This document shows positions 32,391 through 39,857 of a stretch of DNA of 64,000 bases, piece by piece; position 1 is the stretch's first letter, and each line of letters opens with the position of its first letter. Origin of the DNA: Arthrobacter cryoconiti (GTDB taxonomy: Bacteria; Actinomycetota; Actinomycetes; Actinomycetales; Micrococcaceae). The position numbers and the translations under genes were made by a program. The notes below the pieces were generated by a model that was given only the letters and a program-made list of their open reading frames with translations, did no database searches and was not told where the DNA came from. The stretch is taken from contig NZ_JAJJBU010000029.1 in the NCBI RefSeq assembly GCF_020905375.1, positions 1-64,000 of the forward strand, written 5' to 3'.

Positions 32391-33325
32391 GGGGCAGGGT
32401 GCCTTTCCAAGAAGTCAATAATGGCGGCCGCGGCAGGGGCGGGCGTTTCATAGTGGATCAGATGCCCGACGTCCTCTATGACCACCAATTGTGCGTCTAC
32501 AAGCAGAGATAGGAGCTTGTGTTGGTTGGGCAGTGTAGCGATCTCATCCTGTGCACCAGCTATTAGCAGCACAGGAAGACTAAGACGGTCTGCCACTTCA
32601 CGCACAGTGCCACTTACCGAGGCTCGGAAGGATTCAAGGAGCATGTCGCGGTTGGCGAAGTCGCTGAAGTAGGCGTGGTGCTGGCCATGAATGAAAGTCA
32701 GCAAAGCCTTGTCCTTAGTTTTAGCCATCGTGACACTCATGACGTGGACTATAAGTTTGCTACGTAGCAAAGAATTGCCAAGGGCGGCCGGTAGTTTGGC
32801 AGCGGCCCAATAGTAGAAGACGGCAAGTTTGGTCATGATGCCTTTGGGGCCTTCCAAGGCGGGAGCCGCGATTGGATTGACCAAGATCAGAGGTTGCACA
32901 CGTCCGGGATGGCTCGCAACGAAATGACTGGCCACAATCGAGCCAAAGGAGTGGCCCAAAAGTACGGTGTTGGGGCCCAGCGCCAGGCAGTCCAAGAACT
33001 CGGATAAGAATTCCCCATAGCTGGCTACGCTGTGTTCGATCCGGGGGAATGCCTGCGAAAGACCGAATCCTGGCAGGTCTGCCATGATGACCCGATGATT
33101 GGGTAGCAGCTCCACTACGCGTTCTAACCCGTGGTGATCCCCACGGAATCCGTGCACCATGACGATGGTGCGCGTCTGTGGGGTCCACTGTTCCGGGGCA
33201 TAGTCCCAATAGTGAACTTCTGCGCCGGTCACCTCAACGGTATGTTCGCTGACCCTCTTGGTCAGGTTGAGGGTGATCGGGGCTTGGGTCGACGTTGTGT
33301 TTTCCTTCAAGGATTTTTCCATCAT
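32387..33325 (-). CDS. Alpha/beta hydrolase
   Basis: Protein of 312 residues with the alpha/beta hydrolase fold: oxyanion region MVHGFRGDHHG, nucleophile elbow GHSFGS (S126), candidate acid in AGAQDEI and the catalytic histidine in DVGHLIHYE near the C-terminus. A hydrophobic lid-like segment (AVFYYWAAAKLPAAL) suggests a lipophilic substrate. The ATG overlaps the upstream reductase stop by one base. Substrate unknown; esterase or lipase-like activity is an inference. Confidence 0.87.
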   Translation of the reverse strand: MMEKSLKENTTSTQAPITLNLTKRVSEHTVEVTGAEVHYWDYAPEQWTPQTRTIVMVHGFRGDHHGLERVVELLPNHRVIMADLPGFGLSQAFPRIEHSVASYGEFLSEFLDCLALGPNTVLLGHSFGSIVASHFVASHPGRVQPLILVNPIAAPALEGPKGIMTKLAVFYYWAAAKLPAALGNSLLRSKLIVHVMSVTMAKTKDKALLTFIHGQHHAYFSDFANRDMLLESFRASVSGTVREVADRLSLPVLLIAGAQDEIATLPNQHKLLSLLVDAQLVVIEDVGHLIHYETPAPAAAAIIDFLERHPAP

Positions 33326-34158
33326 TAGTTGACGTTGTTAGGGTGGGAACCAGAGCGCTGCTCGCGATCTAATCCGGCGATCAACTCCATTTGCGCCTCC
33401 GTGAGACAAAAGTCAAACACCCGCAGGTTCTCAGCGATCCTGGCCGCGGAGGAAGCCTTAACGATTGCGGAGTGCGAACTTTGTACGTGCCAGCGCAGCA
33501 CCACTTGTGCCACAGAGCGGCCATGGCTTGCTGCGATGGATTCCAGCACCGGGTCGTGAAGTATCTTACCGCGAGCCAAAGGGCTCCATGCCTGGGTTGC
33601 TATGCCTAGGCTCGAATGCAATTCGCGTAGTTCGTTTTGTTGGAGCCACGGGTGGAGCTCGATCTGGTGGATGGCCGGTACCACGTCGGTGGCATCAAGA
33701 AGCCGTAACAAGTGTGTTGGCAAAAAGTTACTGACGCCGATGGCTCTGACACGGCCTTCGCGATAGAGGGTTTCAAGTGCCTTGTACGTGGGTATGTACA
33801 AGTCCTGCTCCGGGCAGGGCCAATGAATCAAGAACAGGTCCAGATAGTCCAGTTGCAACCGCTGCATTGACGCCTCGAAGGCTGCGAGTGTCGCGTCGTA
33901 GCCGTGAGAGTCGTTCCAGACCTTTGAGGTGACGAAGAGCTCTTCCCGAGCGCTGCCCGCAGCGACTGCGGTATTGACGGCGCGGCCCACTCCGGCTTCA
34001 TTGCCATAGAAGGCTGCCGTGTCCACGCTCCGGTAACCGGACTCGATGGCCGTTGAGACCAGATCCGCGCAGTCTTCAGCCGGGACTTTGTAGACACCAA
34101 ATCCTAGTGCGTCGATCCGGACACCGTTATTGAGGGTGAGCTTGGGAGCCAAATGCAT
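33325..34158 (-). CDS. Aldo/keto reductase
   Basis: NADPH-dependent oxidoreductase of 277 residues with the full catalytic tetrad: D46 (SVDTAAFYGNE), Y51, K79 (TSKVW) and H112 (IHWP). The cofactor motif is seen in KASSAARIAENL near the C-terminus. Members of this group reduce aldehydes and keto acids; 2,5-diketogluconate reductase-like annotation is common but unproven. It is the first gene of the leftward operon and appears leaderless (TAGAGT six bases before the ATG). Confidence 0.92.
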   Translation of the reverse strand: MHLAPKLTLNNGVRIDALGFGVYKVPAEDCADLVSTAIESGYRSVDTAAFYGNEAGVGRAVNTAVAAGSAREELFVTSKVWNDSHGYDATLAAFEASMQRLQLDYLDLFLIHWPCPEQDLYIPTYKALETLYREGRVRAIGVSNFLPTHLLRLLDATDVVPAIHQIELHPWLQQNELRELHSSLGIATQAWSPLARGKILHDPVLESIAASHGRSVAQVVLRWHVQSSHSAIVKASSAARIAENLRVFDFCLTEAQMELIAGLDREQRSGSHPNNVN

Positions 34159-34164
34159 ATCTTG

Positions 34165-34170
34165 ACTCTA
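34165..34170 (-). promoter_or_regulatory. -10 box of leaderless promoter for the aldo/keto reductase operon
   Basis: On the minus strand TAGAGT is followed by exactly 6 nt and the ATG at 34158. No ribosome binding site precedes the ATG. Confidence 0.5.
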
Positions 34171-34205
34171 CCGAGCAAAGTCAGACCATGTGCATATGCC
34201 ACGGT

Positions 34206-35216
34206 TTAGAGGCCTTCTAGACTATTGAGGAAGCCAAAAATCGGGTCACTTGAGGCGCTTTCGGCCTCCACCAACTCCCTGGCCGTGGATTCATCGAGTA
34301 TCAAGTCGGTGGCCAGTCCTGCAGCCAGTGCCCCCCGGAGCCCCTTTATTTTTTTAGTCCCGGAGACTACACAGATCCGACGTCGAATCTTGCGTAAGTC
34401 GGCCAAGCTGGGTCCGCTGGAACGGTCGTTGAGCACAATTCCCGCATCGGTTCCGTCATCGCGGAAGAAGACGGTGGCCACGTCCCCGGCCACTCCGCTA
34501 GCTTCCAGGGAATCGATGTCGGTGGAATCGAGGTAGCCTCCCGAGTACACATGGCTGGGTACGTCTGAATCTATGGAACCCACGCCAAAGATGGCGATCG
34601 TCATCCGGTGCTGCAGATCTAAAATTCGCTGCACGCTGCGTTCTTCCCACATCATTCGTTTGGTTTCGGCATGGTCGAAAAAGGCCGGAACAGGGAATTG
34701 CTCCACTTTTGCACCATAGGCGGTGCCGAACCGGCGGATGATTTCCGAAGCGTAGGTGATACCTGTCGTTTGAGTGTTGCCTGCTCCATTCAATTGAACT
34801 ATCACAGTCCCGTGGGTTGTCTTGCGGGTAAGGTGCCGGCTCACGGCGCTGAGCGTTGACCCCCAAGCCACCCCAATCACGGCGTTGGAGTCCACCAACG
34901 GAGTGATCGTCCTTGCGGCCTGCATGCAAACACGGTCGAGCACCTCAATCTCGTTGAGCGTGTCCGCGACCGGAACTACGTGGACTTCCACCTTGTAACG
35001 CTCACGGATTGCCCGTTCCAACTCAGGTGCCCGGTCCGCTGGTGTTTTGATTTGAATCTGTACAAGTCCAGATTCTCTGGCCATGGAAAGCAGCCGCGAA
35101 ACCGTGGATCGGGACGTGCCTAATTCACGCGCAATTGCATCCATTGTCTGATCCTGCAAATAGTACATTTGTGCAGCGCGGAGGGCATCGAGCTGTTTAG
35201 GGTGCTTGTTAGCCAT
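34206..35216 (-). CDS. SorC-type sugar-binding transcriptional regulator
   Basis: Protein of 336 residues. An N-terminal helix-turn-helix (about 25-50; MDAIARELGTSRSTVSRLL) is followed by the SorC/DeoR-type effector domain with GVAWGSTLSAV and GVGSIDSD segments. ATG at 35216 gives the usual family start; a longer frame from 35270 runs into the divergent promoter. It is divergent from glpD, so control of glycerol use is a reasonable inference, with a phosphorylated sugar or glycerol 3-phosphate as possible effector. Palindrome TGCAC-N4-GTGCA lies 17 bp from its start. Confidence 0.88.
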   Translation of the reverse strand: MANKHPKQLDALRAAQMYYLQDQTMDAIARELGTSRSTVSRLLSMARESGLVQIQIKTPADRAPELERAIRERYKVEVHVVPVADTLNEIEVLDRVCMQAARTITPLVDSNAVIGVAWGSTLSAVSRHLTRKTTHGTVIVQLNGAGNTQTTGITYASEIIRRFGTAYGAKVEQFPVPAFFDHAETKRMMWEERSVQRILDLQHRMTIAIFGVGSIDSDVPSHVYSGGYLDSTDIDSLEASGVAGDVATVFFRDDGTDAGIVLNDRSSGPSLADLRKIRRRICVVSGTKKIKGLRGALAAGLATDLILDESTARELVEAESASSDPIFGFLNSLEGL

Positions 35217-35233
35217 GAGAAGCCTCAGCTTTC

Positions 35234-35247
35234 TGCACGTTTGTGCA
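35234..35247. promoter_or_regulatory. Candidate operator between the SorC-type regulator and glpD
   Basis: TGCACGTTTGTGCA is a perfect 5-4-5 inverted repeat. A related half site (ATTTGTGCAG) occurs inside the start of the regulator gene at about 35167-35176. A possible -10 box TAGTTT at 35259-35264 would place the palindrome across the -35 position, fitting a repressor site. An alternative -35 TTGACT sits at 35254-35259. Two ACTAGT hexamers flank the next 24 bp. Confidence 0.5.
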
Positions 35248-35334
35248 ATCCGGTTGACTAGTTTTTCCACCTATCTCAAGACTAGTGGGAACAGGCGCTC
35301 AGCGCACAGCTACGAAGACTCGGATGAGGTCAAC

Positions 35335-37110
35335 GTGAGAACCCTCGGCAATGCTGCCAAGAATGTACAAACCACAAAAACACAGGCGGCTAATCGGCCC
35401 CAAGTGGAGGCACTACGGGACCGCCCACACGCCCAAGTGTTGATCATCGGCGGCGGCATCAACGGCGTCGGAACCTTCCGTGATTTGGCCCTACAGGGTG
35501 TCGACGTAGCTCTGGTGGAACGGGGTGACTACTGTCAGGGGGCCTCGGGGGCGTCCTCGCATATGATCCACGGGGGAATTCGTTATCTAGAAAACGGTGA
35601 GTTCCGTCTGGTCAAGGAGTCAGTGGTCGAACGCAACCGCCTCCTGAAGATCGCCCCTCACTATGTCAAGCCGTTGAAGACCACCATTCCAATCTTCAGC
35701 ACCTTCTCAGGCATTATGGCCGCGCCGATGCGTTTTTTGACCCACAAACAGGGGAAACCTCAGGAACGTGGCGCCTTCCTCATCAAGGCCGGGCTTACGA
35801 TGTATGACTCCTTCTCCCGTGACGGTGGCTCTGTTCCGCGTCATGAGTTCAAGGGCCGCGCCAAGGCACTTACGGAACTTCCGGCACTGAATTCAGGCAT
35901 CAAGTACGCTGCCACATACTACGACGCCTCCGTCCATAATCCGGAGCGACTTACCTTGGATGTTCTCCAAGACGGCGAAAAGGCAGGGCTGCGGGCAGAC
36001 GGTGTCGCCGGGGCCCGGGCCACTAACTACCTCAAGGTCACCTCCATCACGAAGGACGGCGTCGAACTCACCGATCAACTCTCGGGAGAATCATTCAATT
36101 TCACAGCAGACGTCATCGTCAACACCACAGGTGCGTGGGTAGATGAAACCAATAAAGCCATGGGTGCGCTGACTCAATTCATGGGAGGCACCAAAGGCTC
36201 CCATATTGTTCTGGATCACCCGGAACTGTTGGCGGCGTGCAATGGTGGCGAAATCTTCTTTGAACACACCGACGGGCGCATCGTATTGATCTACCCCATG
36301 GGTGACCGGGTCCTGGTTGGCACCACTGACATCGACGCGGACATGACTCAGGACGCTGTCTGTACTGATGCCGAGATCGACTATTTCTTTGACCTAATTG
36401 GTCACGTTTTCCCGGAGATTGTGGTTACCAGGGACGAGATCGTCTACAGTTTTGCCGGCGTGCGCCCCTTGCCCCGCCATGATGAGACGGCCCCAGGTTT
36501 TGTTTCTCGCGATTACCGCATTGAACGTGCGGAGCGTGCTATCGCGGGTGCAACCGTACCAGTGTTGAGCCTGGTCGGAGGGAAATGGACCACGTTCCGG
36601 GCCCTATCCGAACACATGGCCAATGATGTACTGGCGGTCCTGGGCCTGGAACGGAAAGTCTCCACGGCGAAGCTAGCCATCGGAGGTGGTGCCGACTTCC
36701 CGTCAACTGAAGCTGGTATCGAAGCCTGGATCCGTGAGCATACTAGCGAGAGCATCGATGCTACGCGCGCCGCTGTCCTTCTCACCCGATACGGGACTCG
36801 CGCCGAGAAGGTATTGACCTTCTTGGCGGCTGGAATGGACACGCCATTTGCCTCGACCCATGAGCTAAGTGTGCGGGAAGTTGAATTCATGGTGGAGCAC
36901 GAGCAGATCGGCCACCTCATCGACGTGTTTATTCGCCGCACCTCTTTGGCCTTCCGTGGCTTGGTCTCAGGAGAACTCCTGAGTGAGACGGCCTCCGCTC
37001 TGGCCGGCCCCTTGGCCTGGACCAAAGAAAAGCAGGAGGAAGAAATTCTGCACGCACAGGACATCCTGGCCCGTTTTCACGGCGTTCAGGTAGCAAGCTT
37101 GATCGACTAA
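35335..37110 (+). CDS. glpD: Glycerol-3-phosphate dehydrogenase (aerobic type)
   Basis: FAD-dependent membrane-associated dehydrogenase of 591 residues that converts glycerol 3-phosphate to dihydroxyacetone phosphate and feeds the respiratory chain. The Rossmann FAD loop IIGGGINGVG lies at about 37-46, followed by GDYCQGASGASSHMIHGGIRYLE, typical of GlpD/GlpA. GTG at 35335 has GATGAGG upstream; the longer frame from 35206 crosses the operator region and is rejected. It starts the glpD-glpF-glpK set. Confidence 0.95.
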   Translation: MRTLGNAAKNVQTTKTQAANRPQVEALRDRPHAQVLIIGGGINGVGTFRDLALQGVDVALVERGDYCQGASGASSHMIHGGIRYLENGEFRLVKESVVERNRLLKIAPHYVKPLKTTIPIFSTFSGIMAAPMRFLTHKQGKPQERGAFLIKAGLTMYDSFSRDGGSVPRHEFKGRAKALTELPALNSGIKYAATYYDASVHNPERLTLDVLQDGEKAGLRADGVAGARATNYLKVTSITKDGVELTDQLSGESFNFTADVIVNTTGAWVDETNKAMGALTQFMGGTKGSHIVLDHPELLAACNGGEIFFEHTDGRIVLIYPMGDRVLVGTTDIDADMTQDAVCTDAEIDYFFDLIGHVFPEIVVTRDEIVYSFAGVRPLPRHDETAPGFVSRDYRIERAERAIAGATVPVLSLVGGKWTTFRALSEHMANDVLAVLGLERKVSTAKLAIGGGADFPSTEAGIEAWIREHTSESIDATRAAVLLTRYGTRAEKVLTFLAAGMDTPFASTHELSVREVEFMVEHEQIGHLIDVFIRRTSLAFRGLVSGELLSETASALAGPLAWTKEKQEEEILHAQDILARFHGVQVASLID

Positions 37111-37141
37111 AACCCCGTGGGGGGATCAGTCACAAGAAATA

Positions 37142-37163
37142 GGCGCCCCACCGGGTGGGCGCC
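37142..37163 (+). other. Intercistronic hairpin glpD-glpF
   Basis: GGCGCCC(C)A pairs with TGGGCGCC around a 5-nt loop; a small CCCCGTGGGG palindrome precedes it at about 37113-37122. Placed 33 bp before glpF; it may stabilise the glpD mRNA end or attenuate readthrough. No U tract follows. Confidence 0.5.
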
Positions 37164-37196
37164 GATGACAAAAATGAATAACTAAAGGAGTCAAAG

Positions 37197-37937
37197 ATGT
37201 CTCTAGGAATTGTGTTCCTGTCGGAAGTGATGGGAACCTTGATGCTCACGCTGCTCGGTTGCGGTGTTGTTGCCAACGTTGCCCTGAAGGGTACGAAGGG
37301 TAACTCGGGCGGATTTTTGCTCGTCAACTGGGGTTGGGGCCTGGCCGTTATGGCCGGTGTATTTGTTGCCGCGAAGTCCGGGGCTCACCTGAACCCCGCC
37401 GTTACAGTGGGTATCCTCTCCAGCGGTGCAGCCGACTATGCACCGAATGTACCCATCACATTTGCCTCGACGATGACGTATTTCGGTGCGGAAATGCTGG
37501 GCGCATTTTTGGGTGCAGTCTTCTGCTGGATTGCCTATAAGCAGCACTTCGATAATGAGCCTGACGCCGCTTCCAAACTGGGCGTTTTCTCCACAGGCCC
37601 GGCCATCCGCAGTTACGGCTGGAACGTTGCCACTGAAATCATCGGTACCTTTGTTCTCGTTTTCGTGATCCTCCACTTCGGTGGCGGAGTCACAGGGCTT
37701 GGGCCGCTGCCAGTTGCATTGCTCGTTGTCGGTATCGGTGCTTCCCTCGGTGGGCCTACCGGTTACGCCATCAACCCTGCTCGTGACCTCGGCCCGCGCA
37801 TCGCGCATGCCTTGCTCCCCATCAAGGGCAAAGGCTCCAGCGACTGGAGCTATGCCTGGGTTCCGGTTGTTGGACCGCTGGTAGGTGGTGCACTGGGTGG
37901 TCTCATGGCACAGTGGCTGCCACTGGTAGTGAAATAA
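37197..37937 (+). CDS. glpF: Glycerol uptake facilitator
   Basis: Major intrinsic protein family channel of 246 residues with six hydrophobic segments and two half-helices. NPA motifs are at 66-68 (GAHLNPAV) and 193-195 (AINPARD); the Asp directly after NPAR is a mark of glycerol-conducting aquaglyceroporins rather than water-only channels. AAAGGAG precedes the ATG by about 8 nt. Position between glpD and glpK supports the substrate. Confidence 0.95.
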   Translation: MSLGIVFLSEVMGTLMLTLLGCGVVANVALKGTKGNSGGFLLVNWGWGLAVMAGVFVAAKSGAHLNPAVTVGILSSGAADYAPNVPITFASTMTYFGAEMLGAFLGAVFCWIAYKQHFDNEPDAASKLGVFSTGPAIRSYGWNVATEIIGTFVLVFVILHFGGGVTGLGPLPVALLVVGIGASLGGPTGYAINPARDLGPRIAHALLPIKGKGSSDWSYAWVPVVGPLVGGALGGLMAQWLPLVVK

Positions 37938-37950
37938 CCCTTGTTGTTTA

Positions 37951-37989
37951 GGGCCCAATGACGTAGACCAAGAAGTGGACATTGGGCCC
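37951..37989 (+). repeat. Inverted repeat between glpF and glpK
   Basis: GGGCCCAATG (37951-37960) and CATTGGGCCC (37980-37989) are perfect 10-base inverted copies around a 19-nt loop. No T run follows, so it is more likely an mRNA-stabilising hairpin or partial terminator inside the operon than a complete terminator. Confidence 0.7.
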
Positions 37990-38021
37990 ACCATTCGCAG
38001 ACGGTACAAGCAAAGGAAACA

Positions 38022-39539
38022 ATGATGTCTCAGTATGTAATCGCCATTGACCAAGGAACAACTAGCAGCCGTGCCATCGTGTTTGATCACGACGGTAACA
38101 TCGTCTCAACCGGTCAGCTTGAGCATGAGCAGATCTTTCCGAAGGCCGGTTGGGTGGAGCACAATGCCACCGAAATTTGGAACAATACCCGTGAAGTGAT
38201 CGGGACCGCGTTGGCTCAGGCTAACCTGACTCGGCATGACATTGTCGGCGTCGGTATCACTAACCAGCGTGAGACCGCTGTTGTCTGGGATAAGAACACC
38301 GGTGTGCCCGTCTACAACGCCATCGTCTGGCAGGACACGCGTACGCAGTCGATCGTTGATGAACTGGCGGCCGACGGCGGGGTGGAGCGTTTCAAGGCGA
38401 AAGTCGGACTTCCTCTGGCGACGTACTTCTCCGGTACAAAGATCAAGTGGATCTTGGACAACGTTGAAGGCGCCCGCGCTAAGGCGGAAGCCGGCGATCT
38501 CCTGTTTGGTAACACTGATAGCTGGGTTACCTGGAACCTGACGGGTGGCACCGATGGTGGCGTGCACATCACCGATGTCACCAACGCCTCGCGCACCCTC
38601 TTCATGGATCTTGAAACTTTGCAGTGGGATGACGAGATTCTGGACATCTTCGGTGTGCCCAAGTCCATGATGCCAGCCATCAAGTCCTCATCTGAGGTTT
38701 ATGGTCACGTCCACGGTAGCCAGCTACTTCGCGAAGTGCCGGTGGCCGGGATCCTCGGAGATCAGCAGGCGGCTACGTTCGGCCAGGCCGCGTTCGATGC
38801 CGGCGAGGCGAAGAACACGTACGGAACCGGTTGTTTCCTGATCTTCAATACAGGCGAGGAAATTGTCCATTCCAAGAACGGGCTTTTGACGACTCTCGGC
38901 TACAAGCTAGGTGATGCCGCACCGCATTACGCTCTGGAAGGCTCCATCGCAGTTACCGGTTCACTGATTCAGTGGCTGCGTGACAACATCGGCATGATCA
39001 AGTCCGCTCCGGAGGTCGAGGAGCTTGCTGCCGCTGTTGAGGATAATGGTGGCGTCTACATCGTTCCGGCGTTCTCGGGTTTGTTCGCTCCGTACTGGCG
39101 TTCTGACGCCCGTGGAGCGATCGTTGGCCTGACTCGCTTTGTGAACAAGAACCACATTGCCCGTGCTGCGTTGGAGGCCACGGCATTCCAGACGCGTGAG
39201 GTATTGGATGCCGTGAACGCGGATTCCGGAGTGGACTTGACCGAATTGAAGGTCGATGGCGGCATGGTTGCCAATGATGCCCTCATGCAGTTCCAGGCCG
39301 ACATTCTGGGTGTGCCGGTTATCCGTCCTAAGGTCACCGAGACCACTGCCCTGGGTGCGGCCTACGCAGCAGGATTGGCTGTGGGCTTTTGGAAGGATTT
39401 GGGGGAGCTCTCCTCCAACTGGTCCGAAGACAAACGCTGGGAGCCAAACATGGACTCTGCTGAGCGGGATCGTCAGATGCGCCTGTGGAAGAAGGCAGTC
39501 ACCAAGTCCATGGATTGGGTAGACGAAGACGTAAGGTAA
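38022..39539 (+). CDS. glpK: Glycerol kinase
   Basis: Phosphorylates glycerol to glycerol 3-phosphate. The 505-residue FGGY-family protein has [14 protein letters not shown] near the N-terminus, QDTRT and the [21 protein letters not shown] signature near the C-terminus. AAAGGA precedes two adjacent ATG codons (38022 and 38025); either could be used. Together with GlpF and GlpD it completes the route from external glycerol to dihydroxyacetone phosphate. Confidence 0.98.
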   Translation: MMSQYVIAIDQGTTSSRAIVFDHDGNIVSTGQLEHEQIFPKAGWVEHNATEIWNNTREVIGTALAQANLTRHDIVGVGITNQRETAVVWDKNTGVPVYNAIVWQDTRTQSIVDELAADGGVERFKAKVGLPLATYFSGTKIKWILDNVEGARAKAEAGDLLFGNTDSWVTWNLTGGTDGGVHITDVTNASRTLFMDLETLQWDDEILDIFGVPKSMMPAIKSSSEVYGHVHGSQLLREVPVAGILGDQQAATFGQAAFDAGEAKNTYGTGCFLIFNTGEEIVHSKNGLLTTLGYKLGDAAPHYALEGSIAVTGSLIQWLRDNIGMIKSAPEVEELAAAVEDNGGVYIVPAFSGLFAPYWRSDARGAIVGLTRFVNKNHIARAALEATAFQTREVLDAVNADSGVDLTELKVDGGMVANDALMQFQADILGVPVIRPKVTETTALGAAYAAGLAVGFWKDLGELSSNWSEDKRWEPNMDSAERDRQMRLWKKAVTKSMDWVDEDVR

Positions 39540-39607
39540 GCCCTTTGCACGCCTAACGCTGTTTGGGCGCCTAGTGTTGCCAGCCCATCCCGGCTAGCAG
39601 TGTTGGG

Positions 39608-39636
39608 AACGGGTCCGGTTGAATATGGGCCCGTTT
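39608..39636 (+). terminator. First terminator after glpK
   Basis: AACGGGTCC (39608-39616) pairs with GGGCCCGTT (39627-39635) with one G-U pair and a 10-nt loop; the arm ends in TTT. Confidence 0.6.
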
Positions 39637-39656
39637 GAAAAAGGCCGAGCTATGCC

Positions 39657-39691
39657 AAGGTGGGGCCCCACACGTTGTGGGGCCCCACCTT
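39657..39691. terminator. Second, strong hairpin after glpK
   Basis: Perfect 15-bp stem: left arm 39657-39671, loop ACGTT, right arm 39677-39691 (AAGGTGGGGCCCCAC and its complement). No long U tract follows. It isolates leuS from the glp operon. Confidence 0.75.
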
Positions 39692-39742
39692 AGTGTGTTC
39701 TGGCTTTAGGGGACACCTTAATAAAGGGGATTCCGAATGCGC

Positions 39743-39748
39743 TAAAGT
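39743..39748 (+). promoter_or_regulatory. -10 box of the leuS leader promoter
   Basis: TAAAGT (TANNNT) is followed by exactly 6 nt and ATG at 39755, the first codon of the leader ORF. The mRNA would start on this ATG. No strong -35 element is visible. Confidence 0.45.
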
Positions 39749-39754
39749 AGGAGA

Positions 39755-39781
39755 ATGGAAATGAGGCTCCTCCTTAGCTAG
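39755..39781 (+). CDS. Leucine leader peptide of leuS (MEMRLLLS)
   Basis: Mini-ORF ATG GAA ATG AGG CTC CTC CTT AGC TAG, with three consecutive Leu codons. Two modes of translation are possible: leaderless from 39755, or from the inner ATG at 39761 using AGGAG at 39749-39753 if transcription starts further upstream. Both give the same Leu run and stop. It is followed by alternative RNA pairings ending in a terminator, the arrangement of classical ribosome-mediated attenuation. The Leu run ahead of a leucyl-tRNA synthetase gene makes the logic clear, although expression has not been shown. Confidence 0.7.
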   Translation: MEMRLLLS

Positions 39782-39800
39782 CCGCAACGAAGAGTTGCGG
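39782..39800 (+). promoter_or_regulatory. First hairpin of the leuS attenuator and competing antiterminator
   Basis: CCGCAAC (39782-39788) pairs with GTTGCGG (39794-39800). The alternative helix is CGAAGAG (39788-39794) with CTCTGTCG (39811-39818), seven pairs with one bulge. The alternative uses the hairpin 1 loop and encloses the left arm of the terminator, so it excludes both hairpin 1 and the terminator. Confidence 0.55.
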
Positions 39801-39802
39801 CC

Positions 39803-39828
39803 GCCCCTTGCTCTGTCGAGGGGCTTTT
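39803..39828 (+). terminator. Attenuator terminator upstream of leuS
   Basis: GCCCCT (39803-39808) pairs with AGGGGC (39819-39824) around a 10-nt loop and is followed by TTTT. It lies 29 bp ahead of the leuS start, so it must be read through for expression. Confidence 0.7.
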
Positions 39829-39857
39829 GTGTGTAAAGAGCGAGGTGCAAGAAGCCA

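Larger units (their letters stand above)
39540..39754. other. glpK-leuS spacer, left part
   Basis: No gene. This part of the 318-bp gap between glpK and leuS holds two consecutive hairpins that can end the glp transcript (39608-39635 and 39657-39691) and the -10 box of the leuS leader. The right part of the gap is the leader itself. Confidence 0.7.

Noticed and set aside
35206-35334. 43-residue N-terminal extension of GlpD
   Set aside because: It would run through the operator and promoter region; GTG 35335 has a good ribosome site and fits the family.
39755-39857. T-box riboswitch for leuS
   Set aside because: No T-box consensus (AGGGUGGNACCGCG-like) or specifier stem is visible; the leader peptide with Leu codons explains the region better.
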